Positions 49,337-59,729 of a DNA stretch of 64,000 nucleotides are shown piece by piece. The DNA lies in contig NZ_BPMK01000014.1 in assembly GCF_019656455.1 (NCBI RefSeq), positions 62,001 through 126,000 on the forward strand. Reading direction: 5' to 3'. The notes under the pieces were generated by a model that was given only the letters and a program-made list of their open reading frames with translations, did no database searches and was not told where the DNA came from. This DNA comes from Noviherbaspirillum aridicola (lineage in GTDB: Bacteria > Pseudomonadota > Gammaproteobacteria > Burkholderiales > Burkholderiaceae_D). Numbering within the stretch: position 1 is the first letter of the stretch; every line of letters begins with the position of its first letter. The position numbers and the translations under genes are program-made.

Positions 49337-51076
49337 GTGGAAGCCCATCAGGCCTTGCCTTATTTGCGGGAAACGCTGGTTTTTCTCGCCCTCACCGGGA
49401 TCCTGATCCCATTGCTGCAACGCCTGCGCGTCAACCAGGTGCTCGGCTTTCTCGCCGCCGGCACCCTGGTCGGCCCCTTCGGTCTCGGCCTGTGGGCCGG
49501 CGATCATCCGTGGCTGGCCATGTTCACCTTCACCGAGCGCGAAGGCGTGGCCATGCTCGGCGAGATCGGCGTGCTGTTCCTGATGTTCATGATCGGCCTG
49601 GAGCTGTCGGCCGAGCGGCTGTGGGCGCTGCGGCGGCTGGTGTTCGGCGCCGGCACCGTGCAGGTGTTCGTCAGCGCCGCCATCATCGGTGTCATCGCAT
49701 GGAGCTTCGGCAACAGCATCGAGTCCGCCTTCATCCTCGGCTCGGTGCTGTCGCTGTCGTCCACCGCGGTGGTGATGCAGCTGATGACCGAGCGCCGCAC
49801 GCTCGGCACGCCGCTCGGACAGGCCGGCTTTTCCATCCTCATGCTGCAGGACCTGGCGGTGGTGCCGCTGCTGATCCTGCTCGGCGTGCTCGCCAAGGGC
49901 ACCAGCGAAGGCATGGTCACGCTGGTCGTGCTCACCCTGGCCAAGTCGGTGGCGGCGATCGCGCTGATCTACCTGCTCGGCCGGCGCGTGATCCGGCCGC
50001 TGTTCCATTCCTTCACGCAGCAGCGCCAGCCCGACGTATTCATGGCCCTGACCCTGCTGAGCACGCTCGGCATCGCCGCCCTGACCGAGATGGCCGGGCT
50101 GTCGATGGCGCTCGGCGCCTTCCTCGCCGGCCTGCTGCTGGCGGAAACCGAATTCAAGCACGAGGTCGAAGTCACGATCGAGCCTTTCAAGGGCCTGCTG
50201 ATGGCGCTGTTCTTCATGTCGGTCGGCATGGCGATCGATGTGCGCGAGGTCGCCAGATCGCCGCTCTGGCTGCCGCTGTCGGTGATCGGCCTGTTCATCA
50301 TCAAGACGCTGGTGATCGCGGTCATCCTGCGCATCGGCGGCTTCAACTGGGGCCGGGCGGTGGAGGGCGGCAGCCTGCTCGGGCAGGGCGGCGAATTCGC
50401 CTTCATCGTGGTCGGCTTCACGATGGCGAGCAAGCTCATGCCCGCCGATACGGGACAGTTCATCATGCTGGTGGTCAGCCTGTCGCTGTTCGCCACGCCC
50501 GCCGTCGCGCGCGCCGGCCGCGCCTTCGGCGACTGGTGGGAGCGGCGCCATCCGGACCATCCCGGCCAGCTCGATGCAGCCGTCGCAGAGCCGGTCGCGG
50601 GACGGGTCATCATCGCCGGCTTCGGCCGCGTCGGGCAGCTGGTGGGCCAGATGATTTCCGCCCAGGGCGTGCCCTGGGTCGCCTTCGAAACCAATCCGCG
50701 CGTGGTCGGCAAACTGCATGCATCCGGGCTGCCGGTCTATTTCGGCGACGCCGCCCGGCTCGAGCTGCTCAACAAGGCGCACGCGGAAGAGGCGGCCGCC
50801 ATCGTGCTGACCATGGATCACCCGGCCTCGGCCCTGCATGCGGTCAAGGCGATCCGGCGCGCGTATCCGAAGGTGCCGCTGTTCGCCCGCTCGCGCGACG
50901 AGCGCCACGCGCTGGCGCTCAAGCAGGCGGGGGCCTCCTACGTGATCCCGGAAACACTGGAAACCGGACTGCAGCTGTCGGCCTTCGTGCTGCAGTCGCT
51001 GGGCGTCGGCGAGGGCAAGGCGGCGCACGTGGTGCAGGTCGAGCGCGACCGCCGCATCGCGGAGCTGCATGGATAA
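49337..51076 (+). CDS. CPA2 monovalent cation:proton antiporter with TrkA-N domain
   Basis: A 579-residue KefB/KefC-like protein. About 12 membrane helices run to residue 390 (GLELSAERLWALRRLVFGAG, SLSSTAVVMQLMTERR, GAFLAGLLLAETEFKHEVE). A C-terminal RCK/TrkA-N domain has the NAD-binding VIIAGFGRVGQLVGQMI. It would exchange K+ or Na+ for H+ at the inner membrane. The GTG at 49337 is chosen because AAGGA lies eight bases upstream; a GTG at 49331 is the other option. cysK follows 27 bases later. Confidence 0.92.
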   Translation: MEAHQALPYLRETLVFLALTGILIPLLQRLRVNQVLGFLAAGTLVGPFGLGLWAGDHPWLAMFTFTEREGVAMLGEIGVLFLMFMIGLELSAERLWALRRLVFGAGTVQVFVSAAIIGVIAWSFGNSIESAFILGSVLSLSSTAVVMQLMTERRTLGTPLGQAGFSILMLQDLAVVPLLILLGVLAKGTSEGMVTLVVLTLAKSVAAIALIYLLGRRVIRPLFHSFTQQRQPDVFMALTLLSTLGIAALTEMAGLSMALGAFLAGLLLAETEFKHEVEVTIEPFKGLLMALFFMSVGMAIDVREVARSPLWLPLSVIGLFIIKTLVIAVILRIGGFNWGRAVEGGSLLGQGGEFAFIVVGFTMASKLMPADTGQFIMLVVSLSLFATPAVARAGRAFGDWWERRHPDHPGQLDAAVAEPVAGRVIIAGFGRVGQLVGQMISAQGVPWVAFETNPRVVGKLHASGLPVYFGDAARLELLNKAHAEEAAAIVLTMDHPASALHAVKAIRRAYPKVPLFARSRDERHALALKQAGASYVIPETLETGLQLSAFVLQSLGVGEGKAAHVVQVERDRRIAELHG

Positions 51077-51103
51077 CAAGACAGACCTGAAAGGAGAACC
51101 TCA

Positions 51104-52036
51104 ATGAAGATCGTCAACGATGTCACGCAACTGATCGGCAACACGCCGCTGGTGAGGGTGCGCAAGCTGGTGCCCGAGGGCGGCGCGAACGTGGTCGCCA
51201 AGCTGGAGTTCTACAACCCGGCGCACAGCGTCAAGGACCGCATCGGCGTCGCCATGATCGACGCCGCGGAAAAGGCGGGCAAGATCGGTCCCGACACCAT
51301 CATCGTCGAACCCACCAGCGGCAACACCGGCATCGCGCTGGCGATGGTCTGCGCGGCGCGCGGCTACCGCTGCGTGCTGACGATGCCGGAAACCATGAGC
51401 AAGGAGCGCCGCATGCTGCTGCGCGCCTACGGCGCCGAGCTGATCCTGACGCCCGGCCCAGAAGGCATGGGCGGCGCGATCAAGAAGGCGGAGGAAATGG
51501 CGGCCTCCGACCCGCGCTATTTCATGCCGCAGCAGTTCAAGAACCCGGCGAATCCGGAAGTGCACCGCAACACCACTGCCGAGGAAATCTGGCGCGACAC
51601 CGACGGCCAGGTGGACATCCTGGTGGCGGGCATCGGCACCGGCGGCACCATCACCGGCGTGGGCGAAGTGATCAAGGCGCGCAAACCCTCGTTCCAGTGC
51701 ATCGCGGTCGAGCCCGATGCCTCGCCGGTGCTGTCCGGCGGCGCCAAGGGACCGCACCCGATCCAGGGCATCGGCGCGGGCTTCGTGCCCGACATCCTCA
51801 ACACGAAGATCTACGATGAAGTGGTCCGGGTGAAGAACGACGACGCCTTCGAATTCGCCCGCCGCGCCGCGCGCGAGGAAGGCCTGCTGGTCGGGATTTC
51901 CTCCGGCGCCGCGCTGTGGGCGGCGGCCCAGGTGGCGGCGCGCCCGGAGAACAAGGGCAAGCTCATCGTCACCATCATTCCCTCGTTCGGCGAGCGCTAT
52001 CTGAGCACCCCGCTGTTCGCCAACCTGACGGACTGA
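51104..52036 (+). CDS. cysK: Cysteine synthase A (O-acetylserine sulfhydrylase)
   Basis: PLP enzyme making cysteine from O-acetylserine and sulfide. The 310 residues show the PLP lysine Lys44 in [11 protein letters not shown], the phosphate-binding [11 protein letters not shown], and [16 protein letters not shown]. The C-terminal [19 protein letters not shown] is standard for the family. AAAGGAG lies eight bases before the ATG. A terminator follows. Confidence 0.93.
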   Translation: MKIVNDVTQLIGNTPLVRVRKLVPEGGANVVAKLEFYNPAHSVKDRIGVAMIDAAEKAGKIGPDTIIVEPTSGNTGIALAMVCAARGYRCVLTMPETMSKERRMLLRAYGAELILTPGPEGMGGAIKKAEEMAASDPRYFMPQQFKNPANPEVHRNTTAEEIWRDTDGQVDILVAGIGTGGTITGVGEVIKARKPSFQCIAVEPDASPVLSGGAKGPHPIQGIGAGFVPDILNTKIYDEVVRVKNDDAFEFARRAAREEGLLVGISSGAALWAAAQVAARPENKGKLIVTIIPSFGERYLSTPLFANLTD

Positions 52037-52058
52037 GCGCAGTCCACGCTTCAAGTCG

Positions 52059-52088
52059 AACGGCCCGCGAGTGCGGGCCGTTTTTTCT
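52059..52088 (+). terminator. Rho-independent terminator after cysK
   Basis: AACGGCCCGC-GAGT-GCGGGCCGTT followed by TTTTCTTC. The stem is 10 bp. It also lies just beyond the convergent response-regulator gene. Confidence 0.9.
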
Positions 52089-52102
52089 TCACTGCCGCCG
52101 GC

Positions 52103-53017
52103 TCAGGCCGGCCGCATCAGCAACGACTGCGCGGTGCGCCGCGCGCTCGGCAGAAAGCGCGCGATCGTCGTCAGCAGATCGCGCTCGGCGACCGGCTTGG
52201 CGAGATAGGCGTCGCAGCCGGCCCAGCTGCCGCGGAAACGGTCGAAGGCGGATGACTTGCTGCTCAACATGATGACCGCCGTGTCGCGCGTGGCGCTGCT
52301 GGACTTGATGCGCTTGCAGACCTGGTAGCCGTCCATGCCGGGCATCAGCACGTCGAGAAAAATGCACTGGTAGGTCCTGGCCTGCGCCATGTCGATCGCC
52401 ATCTCGCCGCTCTCGGCGAAGTCGAGGTGAAAGCGGAACGGCGCCAGGCGCGCGCGCATGAAGGCGCGCACGGTCGCGCTGTCGTCGACCACGAGCACCG
52501 CTTCCTGCCCGGGGGCCGTGGCGGCGCCGGCTGCGGGCATCGTCCATTGCGGCGCCGCGGCCGAGGCTGCGGAAGCGACCGGCGCGGCGCCGTGGTCACA
52601 GGACCGGCGCGCGCTGCCATCCCAGCCGCCGCCTGCTGCCGCATTGCGCCGCACCCGCTCGAGCAGCGCCACCCGCATCTGCTGATCGAGCGTGTCGAAG
52701 AGCCGCATCCAGTGTATGGGTTTCTGCACCAGCGGCCAGTCCAGCGTGACGGTGTTGCGGCCGATCAGGACCGCGGGCGCGTGCACATTGGGCGTGCGCT
52801 CGCGCAGCACGCGCAGCGCCTCGGCATTGTCGGCATTGGCGAGATAGACGTCCGGACGCTCGTGTCCGTTGGCTTCGGTGTAGTGGAATGGCCGGCGGTT
52901 GCTGAGCCGGAAGGTCGAGGAGAGGAGGTTTTTTTCCGCTTCGGTAAAACCGAGCAGTTCAAGAACGAAACGACGGCTTTCAGCTTGCTGATTCTCATTG
53001 AAGACAGACATGTTCAT
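52103..53017 (-). CDS. Response regulator with unknown N-terminal region
   Basis: A 304-residue protein. The C-terminal receiver (about 172-295) has VVDDS (176-180), acceptor Asp222 in FLDVLMPGMDGYQ and Lys in YLAKPVAERD. The first 125 residues have a receiver-like strand/helix pattern (PDVYLANADNAEALRVLRER) without the phospho-acceptor motif and may be a degenerate receiver; an Ala/Pro-rich linker joins them. No DNA-binding or enzymatic output domain is seen. ATG at 53017 or 53011. Confidence 0.85.
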   Translation of the reverse strand: MNMSVFNENQQAESRRFVLELLGFTEAEKNLLSSTFRLSNRRPFHYTEANGHERPDVYLANADNAEALRVLRERTPNVHAPAVLIGRNTVTLDWPLVQKPIHWMRLFDTLDQQMRVALLERVRRNAAAGGGWDGSARRSCDHGAAPVASAASAAAPQWTMPAAGAATAPGQEAVLVVDDSATVRAFMRARLAPFRFHLDFAESGEMAIDMAQARTYQCIFLDVLMPGMDGYQVCKRIKSSSATRDTAVIMLSSKSSAFDRFRGSWAGCDAYLAKPVAERDLLTTIARFLPSARRTAQSLLMRPA

Positions 53018-53188
53018 GGCTGGATCGCTTCAGGTCGAGAGGGGAAGGCTGGCGTACTTCGATAAATTAAATAAATGATAACAGAAGCAGCCCGCCCGCC
53101 GGCAGCATGGTGGATTTGTTACGAAGCTTACGGCCGGCAGCCGCGGCGCAAAAGATTGATAATGCGTCGTTACGTCCATGAGGAAAAT

Positions 53189-54250
<1,062 letters not shown>

Positions 54251-54382
54251 ACAGCCTGTAAAGCTTTCTTTCCGACGTGAATTGGCAGGCTTGCACGCCT
54301 GCCGCCACGGGTTCTTTCGCGACTGAAAAACGATGGAACCCGACCTTTTCCTCACAGTCATACGCGCCTGTACGCCGGGCAA

Positions 54383-54400
54383 GCTTTCACGCATGAAAGC
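54383..54400 (+). promoter_or_regulatory. Leader hairpin before the outer-membrane protein gene
   Basis: GCTTTCA-CGCA-TGAAAGC is a perfect 7-bp stem, extended by flanking GGGC/GCCC pairing. It lies 40 bases before the GTG start and may influence mRNA stability or translation. There is no T run. Confidence 0.5.
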
Positions 54401-54439
54401 CCGCCCGACAAGAATCACGCACGACAGGATGACGAACTA

Positions 54440-55108
54440 GTGAAGAAAAGCCTTGCCGCCCTCGCAATACTTGCAGCCGCCTCCGCCGCCCACGCCCAGC
54501 AGCCCGATCTCCATGGAGATGTAGGCACCACCGGCGCGGGCTTCCATGCCACCGTGCCGCTCGGCGACCAGCTGAATGCGCGTCTCGGACTCGGCTACCT
54601 CGGCTACTCGTACAACGGCAGCACGCGCGAGATGGACTATCGCCTCAAGCTCAAGGCCAATACCTACGACGCGCTGCTGGACTGGTATCCGGCGAAGGAC
54701 AGCGGCTTCCGCGTCACCGCCGGCCTCGCATTCAACGGCAACAAGATCGAGGCGCGCGGAGAACCCGATGCCAGCGGCAATTTCACCATAGGCGGCAATA
54801 CCTACAGCGCCGCCACCGCGGGCACGGTCAAGGGCAAGGTCTCGTTCAACAAGATCGCGCCTTACCTCGGCCTTGGCTATGGCAGCGGCGGCGACAGGGA
54901 AAAGGGCTGGTCGTTCTCGACCGACGTCGGGGTGCTGTTCCAGGGCAGCGCGCGCACCACGCTCTCCAGCAGCGGCTGCAGCGCGGGCGCCGCGGCCTGC
55001 AGCCAGCTCAGTGCGGACCTGGCGCGCGAAAACCGCGAGCTGCGCAAGGAGGCCGACCGCTTCAGGCTGTATCCGGTGGTGCGCATCGGCGTGAGCTACA
55101 AGTTCTGA
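54440..55108 (+). CDS. Outer-membrane beta-barrel protein
   Basis: A 222-residue exported protein. The signal peptide is KKSLAALAILAAASAAHA, cleaved before QQP. The mature part has alternating strands typical of small OmpA/OmpW-like barrels (LNARLGLGYLGYSYNG, GFRVTAGLAFNGNKIEARGE, KIAPYLGLGYGSGG) and ends in YPVVRIGVSYKF with a C-terminal phenylalanine, as expected for Bam-assembled barrels. The start is GTG with AGGA ten bases upstream. The specific role is unknown. Confidence 0.85.
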   Translation: MKKSLAALAILAAASAAHAQQPDLHGDVGTTGAGFHATVPLGDQLNARLGLGYLGYSYNGSTREMDYRLKLKANTYDALLDWYPAKDSGFRVTAGLAFNGNKIEARGEPDASGNFTIGGNTYSAATAGTVKGKVSFNKIAPYLGLGYGSGGDREKGWSFSTDVGVLFQGSARTTLSSSGCSAGAAACSQLSADLARENRELRKEADRFRLYPVVRIGVSYKF

Positions 55109-55122
55109 CCCGGAATCGCCGC

Positions 55123-55142
55123 GCCCCGCCGGCGGGGCTTTG
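55123..55142 (+). terminator. GC hairpin after the outer-membrane protein gene
   Basis: GCCCCG-CCGG-CGGGGC followed by TTTG, 14 bases past the stop. The T tract is short, so termination efficiency is uncertain. Confidence 0.55.
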
Positions 55143-55209
55143 ATTGAACGCATTCCGGCGCCCGGCGGTCTCTTCTACGATCGGAAGTCCTATTTTTTCG
55201 GAGAGAAGA

Positions 55210-55596
55210 ATGCCTGGCTACAGCATCAACATTGAAGAAAAAACCCTCGCCAACGACAATTTCCGGGAAGTGCTCTTCACCGGCCCGCACAGCCAGCTGG
55301 TGGTGATGACGCTGCAGGCCGGCGAGGAGATCGGCCTCGAGCGGCACGAGACGCATGACCAGTTCATCCGCGTCGAGGAGGGCGAGGGCTATGCGGTGCT
55401 CGACGGTGAACGCCACGCGCTGGAAGACGGCGTCGCGGTGGTGATCCCCTCCGGCACCGAGCACAACGTGGTCAATTCCGGCTCGGGCCCGATGCGCCTG
55501 TACACGCTCTACGCGCCGGCCGAGCATCCCGACGGCACCCTCCACAAAACCAAGGCCGAGGCCGACGAATACGAGCGCCAGCACCACGGTCACTGA
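55210..55596 (+). CDS. Cupin domain protein
   Basis: A 128-residue single-domain cupin. The first metal-binding motif is visible (GLERHETHDQFIRVEEGEG with the His-x-His-like ligands and Glu), and the second as PSGTEHNVVNSG. Metal-dependent enzymes and binding proteins share this fold; the substrate is not predictable. The ATG at 55210 has GAGAGAAG upstream. Confidence 0.88.
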   Translation: MPGYSINIEEKTLANDNFREVLFTGPHSQLVVMTLQAGEEIGLERHETHDQFIRVEEGEGYAVLDGERHALEDGVAVVIPSGTEHNVVNSGSGPMRLYTLYAPAEHPDGTLHKTKAEADEYERQHHGH

Positions 55597-55697
55597 AGTC
55601 ATGTCCCCCGGCGCCGGGGATGGCGCCGCTCCTGTTTCCCGGATAACATCCCGCTACCCGATTTTGAGAACGGGCAACTTATCCGACAGGAGCGCAC

Positions 55698-56057
55698 ATG
55701 ACCTTTACCGAATCGATCAAGGCCTGCCTTTCCAACTACGCGAATTTCAACGGGCGGGCCAGCCGGTCCGAGTACTGGTGGTTTGCGCTTTTCATCGTCG
55801 CCGGCAACGTGGTGCTGAGCATGGTGAGCGACATGCTCAGCCTGCTGTTCTGCCTCGCGCTGCTGGTGCCGTCGATCGCGGCGGCGGCGCGCCGCCTGCA
55901 TGACACCGACCGCAGCGGATGGATGCAGCTGATCGGTCTGATTCCCTTCGTCGGCTGGCTGGTGGTGATCTACTTCCTCGCGCAGCCCGGCACCGAGGGC
56001 AGCAACCGCTTCGGCGACAAGCCCGTGACCGAAACCCCCGCGATCACCCTGGGCTGA
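55698..56057 (+). CDS. DUF805 family membrane protein
   Basis: A 119-residue protein with three to four helices. The family pattern is visible: NFNGRASRSEYWWFALF, then AAAARRLHDTDRSGWMQLI, and the end GTEGSNRFGD. Function unknown (YhaH/YhaI-like). AGGAG precedes the ATG. Confidence 0.92.
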   Translation: MTFTESIKACLSNYANFNGRASRSEYWWFALFIVAGNVVLSMVSDMLSLLFCLALLVPSIAAAARRLHDTDRSGWMQLIGLIPFVGWLVVIYFLAQPGTEGSNRFGDKPVTETPAITLG

Positions 56058-56064
56058 TCGCACG

Positions 56065-56094
56065 ACGGCCGCCGATGCGGCCGTTTTTCTTTTC
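56065..56094 (+). terminator. Rho-independent terminator after the DUF805 gene
   Basis: ACGGCCGC-CGAT-GCGGCCGT followed by TTTTCTTTT, a textbook intrinsic terminator seven bases past the stop. Convergent with the PBP gene. Confidence 0.9.
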
Positions 56095-56110
56095 CGGGCC
56101 GCGCGGCCCG

Positions 56111-58579
56111 CTAGTTGCCCGATTCATGGAACGGGAAACCGGCGCCGCCCGATGCCCCGCTGCCGGATGCGCCGCCGCCGCTGCTGCGCGCCGCGCCTGC
56201 GTCGCGCTCCGGGCCGATGCCGGTCAGGAAGCGGCCGAGCTCATCCGGCGTCTCCCGCGCCGATGGCGCGATCACCACCTGGCTGCCGTCCGGCCGCGTG
56301 ACCACGCCATAGCCGGGCGGCACCTGCACCGGCTGTCCCGTCCACTCCTGCGGCGCCTGCACGATCAGCGGCGGCGGCTTGCGCTTGGGCTGCGGGAAGC
56401 GCGCCTTGGTGTCGATCAGCTTGGCCTTGAGCGTGGAGCGGAAGAAGTCGCCGACCAGCAGGATGGCGTTGTGGCCGCCCTGGCCCCAGTGGTCGCTGCG
56501 CATGGTGACGCGCGAGTCGTTGAAGCCGACCCAGGCGCCGGCGACCAGGTTGGGATGCATGAGGATGAACCAGCCGTCGGTGTTGTTCTGCGTGGTGCCG
56601 GTCTTGCCGGCGATGTCGGCGGCGATGTTGAAGCGGCTGCGCACCTCGGTGCCGGTGCCCTCGCGCACCACGCCGCGCAGCATGTCGATCAGCTCCACCG
56701 CGGTGTTTTCCGACATCGCGCGCTCTGGCTCGCTTTCGAATTCCGCGATGACCTGTCCGTTGCGGTCGGCGATGCGGCTGACCGTGACCGGCTTGCGATG
56801 CTCGCCGACGCGGGCGATGGTGGAGTAGGCGGACACCATTTCCAGCAGCGTGACCGGACTGGTGCCGAGCGACAGCGAGGGCACCGCCACCAGCCGGCTG
56901 TTCTGGATGCCGGACGCGCGCGCCAGCGTGATCACCTGCTGCAGGCCGACATCCTGCATCACCTGCGCGGTGATGGTGTTCTTGGAAAAGATGAGGCCCT
57001 CGCGCATGCTCATCATGCGATGGGAAAAGCCGCTCATGTCGGTAGGCCGCCAGACCGAACCGTCGTCGGCGCGGATCTCGACCTGGCCGTCGGGATAGGC
57101 GCGCTCCGGCTGGAAACCGAGCTCGAGCGCGGCGCCGTAGACCAGCGGCTTGAAGGTCGATCCTGGCTGACGCTCCGCCTGGGCCACGTGGTCGAACTGG
57201 TCGCGCTCGAAATCGCGGCTGCCGACCCAGGCCTTGACCGCGCCGGTGCGCGGATCGATGGCGACGAAGCCCGCCTCGAGCCGGGTCTTGACGTCGCGCA
57301 GCCGCTCCATGAAGCGCTCGTCGGCCTTCAGGCGCGCGAGTATCTGCTGCTCCGGCTGTCCGGCGGCCTGGGCCTTGCGGAATTCCGGCGTCTCCCGCAC
57401 GAAGGTATCCAGCAGGCCCGGATGCTCGTTCCAGAAGTGGCGGAAGGGCTCGACCTTCTTGCGCAGGCTGGCGTAGGTCGAGGGCGTGTGCGACGCCACC
57501 CGGTCGCTGCGCTGCCCCCATTCGACATCGGCGATGTTCTGCAGGACTTCCGCCTGACGCTCGACCGCCTCCGTCGCCGCTTCCTGCAGCCTGTCGTCGA
57601 GCGTGCTGGTGATCACCAGGCCGTCGGTGTAGAGGTTGTAGCCGTTCTCCTCGGCCCACTGCAGCAGCTGGCGGCGCACATGCGACGCGAAATGCGGCGC
57701 GAGATCGCCGAGCGGATCCGGCTGGCGGGTGAGCGACACCTGCAGCGGCTGCTCGCGCAACGCATCCATGCGCGAGGACTCGAGCATGCCGTGCTTGACC
57801 ATCTGCGCCAGCACGACATTGCGGCGCTTTTGCGCACGCTCGGGATTGAGCACCGGGTTGTAATAGCTGGTGCCCTTGAGCATGCCGACCAGGGTCGCGC
57901 TTTCGAGCAGGTCGAGCTCGGCCGCGGACTTGTCGAAATAGGTGCGGGCCGCCATCTCGATGCCGACCACCTGGTACAGGAAGGGCACCGAGTTGAGATA
58001 GGTTTCCAGGATCTCCGGCTTGGTGAAGGACTTCTCGATCTTCAAGGCGGTGACGATCTCGCGCAGCTTGCGGTCAAGCGTGCGCGAGCGTCCGACTTCC
58101 TCGGGGAACAGGTTGCGCACCAGCTGCTGGGTGATGGTTGAGCCGCCCTGGGTGTCGCCGCGCAGCGTGTGCCAGGCGGCCGAGAGCGTGCGCCGGATGT
58201 CGATGCCGGGATGGTCGTAGAAGCGGTGGTCTTCGGTCGCGATCAGCGCATCGAGCACATGCGGGGAAATGCGGTCCAGCGTCACCTGCTCCTGCAGCCC
58301 CCGGGAAAACGTCGCCAACCGCGTGCCGTCGGCCGACAGCAGGATGCTCGGACGCGCGTCGCGCACCGCCCGCAGATCTTCCACGTCGGGCGTGGTGGGA
58401 ATGACCGCCGATACATGCCGCCATGCCGCCGCCAGCGCGATGCCGAAGGCCAGGATGAACAGACACATCAGCGTGAGCAGGAGGGTCTTCCAGGGAAAGC
58501 GGGCTCTTGCGCGGGCGGATGGGGTGGCGTCTCCGGGAGGTTGGTCGGGGTCTTGCTGCGTCGGCTCCTTGTTGTCCAA
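56111..58579 (-). CDS. Class A penicillin-binding protein (transglycosylase/transpeptidase)
   Basis: Bifunctional peptidoglycan synthase in the inner membrane with its active domains in the periplasm. A cytoplasmic tail is followed by one membrane helix (LLLTLMCLFILAFGIALAAA). The transglycosylase domain has ATEDHRFYDHPGIDIRR and GGSTITQQLVRNLF. The transpeptidase domain has PGSTFKP (SxxK serine), FSKN (SxN) and GKTGTT. A Gly/Ser/Ala-rich C-terminus ends the protein. No in-frame ATG lies close to the helix, and TTG at 58579 with AAGGG upstream is the likely start (822 residues). Confidence 0.93.
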   Translation of the reverse strand: MDNKEPTQQDPDQPPGDATPSARARARFPWKTLLLTLMCLFILAFGIALAAAWRHVSAVIPTTPDVEDLRAVRDARPSILLSADGTRLATFSRGLQEQVTLDRISPHVLDALIATEDHRFYDHPGIDIRRTLSAAWHTLRGDTQGGSTITQQLVRNLFPEEVGRSRTLDRKLREIVTALKIEKSFTKPEILETYLNSVPFLYQVVGIEMAARTYFDKSAAELDLLESATLVGMLKGTSYYNPVLNPERAQKRRNVVLAQMVKHGMLESSRMDALREQPLQVSLTRQPDPLGDLAPHFASHVRRQLLQWAEENGYNLYTDGLVITSTLDDRLQEAATEAVERQAEVLQNIADVEWGQRSDRVASHTPSTYASLRKKVEPFRHFWNEHPGLLDTFVRETPEFRKAQAAGQPEQQILARLKADERFMERLRDVKTRLEAGFVAIDPRTGAVKAWVGSRDFERDQFDHVAQAERQPGSTFKPLVYGAALELGFQPERAYPDGQVEIRADDGSVWRPTDMSGFSHRMMSMREGLIFSKNTITAQVMQDVGLQQVITLARASGIQNSRLVAVPSLSLGTSPVTLLEMVSAYSTIARVGEHRKPVTVSRIADRNGQVIAEFESEPERAMSENTAVELIDMLRGVVREGTGTEVRSRFNIAADIAGKTGTTQNNTDGWFILMHPNLVAGAWVGFNDSRVTMRSDHWGQGGHNAILLVGDFFRSTLKAKLIDTKARFPQPKRKPPPLIVQAPQEWTGQPVQVPPGYGVVTRPDGSQVVIAPSARETPDELGRFLTGIGPERDAGAARSSGGGASGSGASGGAGFPFHESGN

Positions 58580-58772
58580 GATGCGTGCCCTTTCTTGTCG
58601 ATGGGATTTTTGACAAGAAGGGCAGGCTTTGGTTTTACCGGCACGTTGGAAGCAAAGCAAAGCAAAGCGACAAGCTTGGTTTGAGCAAACGCAAACGCCG
58701 GCCGCTTCACGCGGACACCCGCGTTGCGGAACTGTAACATTCCGTTTCCATAAAGCATCAGCACGCCCCATC

Positions 58773-59159
58773 ATGCCGACCGGGACGCCCATTCCGGACG
58801 ATGTCCGACGTTTCATACTGACCAGCATTCCCTCGGTGCCCTACCTTGAGGCACTGTTGCTGCTGCGCGCGGAGCCGGCCCAGCCCTGGGATGCCGCCAC
58901 GCTCGCCCGCCGCCTCTACCTCGGCGAGAAGCAGGCCGCCGGACTGCTGCAGCAGTTGCACGAAGCCCAATTGCTTGAACCCGCGGAAGAAGGCGGCTAT
59001 CGCTACCGCCCGGTCTCGGACGATCTCGACGCCATGGTCGGGCGCGTCGCGCTCGCGTATTCTTCCCGCCTGGTCGAAATCACCAACCTGATCCACTCGG
59101 CAACCGGCAAGAAAGCACAGCACTTCGCCGATGCCTTCCTCTGGCGAAAGGATTCGTAA
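58773..59159 (+). CDS. Small winged-helix-like protein
   Basis: A 128-residue soluble protein. Residues 20-80 have the helix-turn-helix pattern of an effector-free winged helix (PWDAATLARRLYLGEKQAAGLLQ). A conserved-looking C-terminal helix (SSRLVEITNLIHSATGKKAQ) follows. The stop overlaps the following ATG by one base (TAATG), so it is coupled with two small membrane-protein genes. Confidence 0.7.
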   Translation: MPTGTPIPDDVRRFILTSIPSVPYLEALLLLRAEPAQPWDAATLARRLYLGEKQAAGLLQQLHEAQLLEPAEEGGYRYRPVSDDLDAMVGRVALAYSSRLVEITNLIHSATGKKAQHFADAFLWRKDS

Positions 59160-59419
59160 TGGCAGCTGTCATCTATTCGCTGTGCGCCCTCACATCCATG
59201 CTCTGCACCTGGCTGCTGCTGCGCAGCTATTCCGTCAACCGCTACCGCCTGCTGCTGTGGAGCGGGCTGTGCTTCGCCGGGCTGTCGGTCAACAACCTGC
59301 TGCTGGTGATCGACCGGTTGCTGCTGCCGACCACGGTGGACCTGTCCACCGTGCGGCTCGTCGTCGGCCTGATCGCGCTGCTGCCGCTGCTGTACGGGCT
59401 GATCTGGGAAGAGGAGTGA
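59159..59419 (+). CDS. DUF5985-like small membrane protein
   Basis: An 86-residue protein with three predicted helices (IYSLCALTSMLCTWLLLRSY; LLLWSGLCFAGLSVNNLLLVI; VRLVVGLIALLPLLYGLIW). It matches the pattern of DUF5985 proteins. Function unknown. Middle gene of a three-gene unit. Confidence 0.8.
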   Translation: MAAVIYSLCALTSMLCTWLLLRSYSVNRYRLLLWSGLCFAGLSVNNLLLVIDRLLLPTTVDLSTVRLVVGLIALLPLLYGLIWEEE

Positions 59420-59426
59420 GCCAAGG

Positions 59427-59684
59427 ATGAATGAAATGCTGATCGGCGCCATCGCCACCGCCTCTTCCGTCGCCGCGTTGTTTTTCCTGCGCTTCTGGCG
59501 CAGCAGCGGGGACCGCTTCTTCCTGTTCTTCGCCCTGTCGTTCTTCATCGACGCCGTCAACCGGGTCGCCCTCGCCGGACGGGCCGTCAACAACGACGGA
59601 CAGCCGGAGTACTACCTGATCCGCCTGCTCAGCTATGGCCTGATCGTCTACGCGATCCTCGACAAGAATCGCCGCCGCAAGTGA
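59427..59684 (+). CDS. Second DUF5985-like small membrane protein
   Basis: An 85-residue protein with three predicted helices and the motif FALSFFIDAVNRVAL, similar in plan to the preceding gene product (CFAGLSVNNLLLV). The two may have arisen by duplication and may form a heteromer. GAGGAG ten bases upstream of the ATG. Confidence 0.8.
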   Translation: MNEMLIGAIATASSVAALFFLRFWRSSGDRFFLFFALSFFIDAVNRVALAGRAVNNDGQPEYYLIRLLSYGLIVYAILDKNRRRK

Positions 59685-59729
59685 CGCGATGGCGTTTATG
59701 ATGAATGCGTTGCGCAAGGGAGTGCATGC

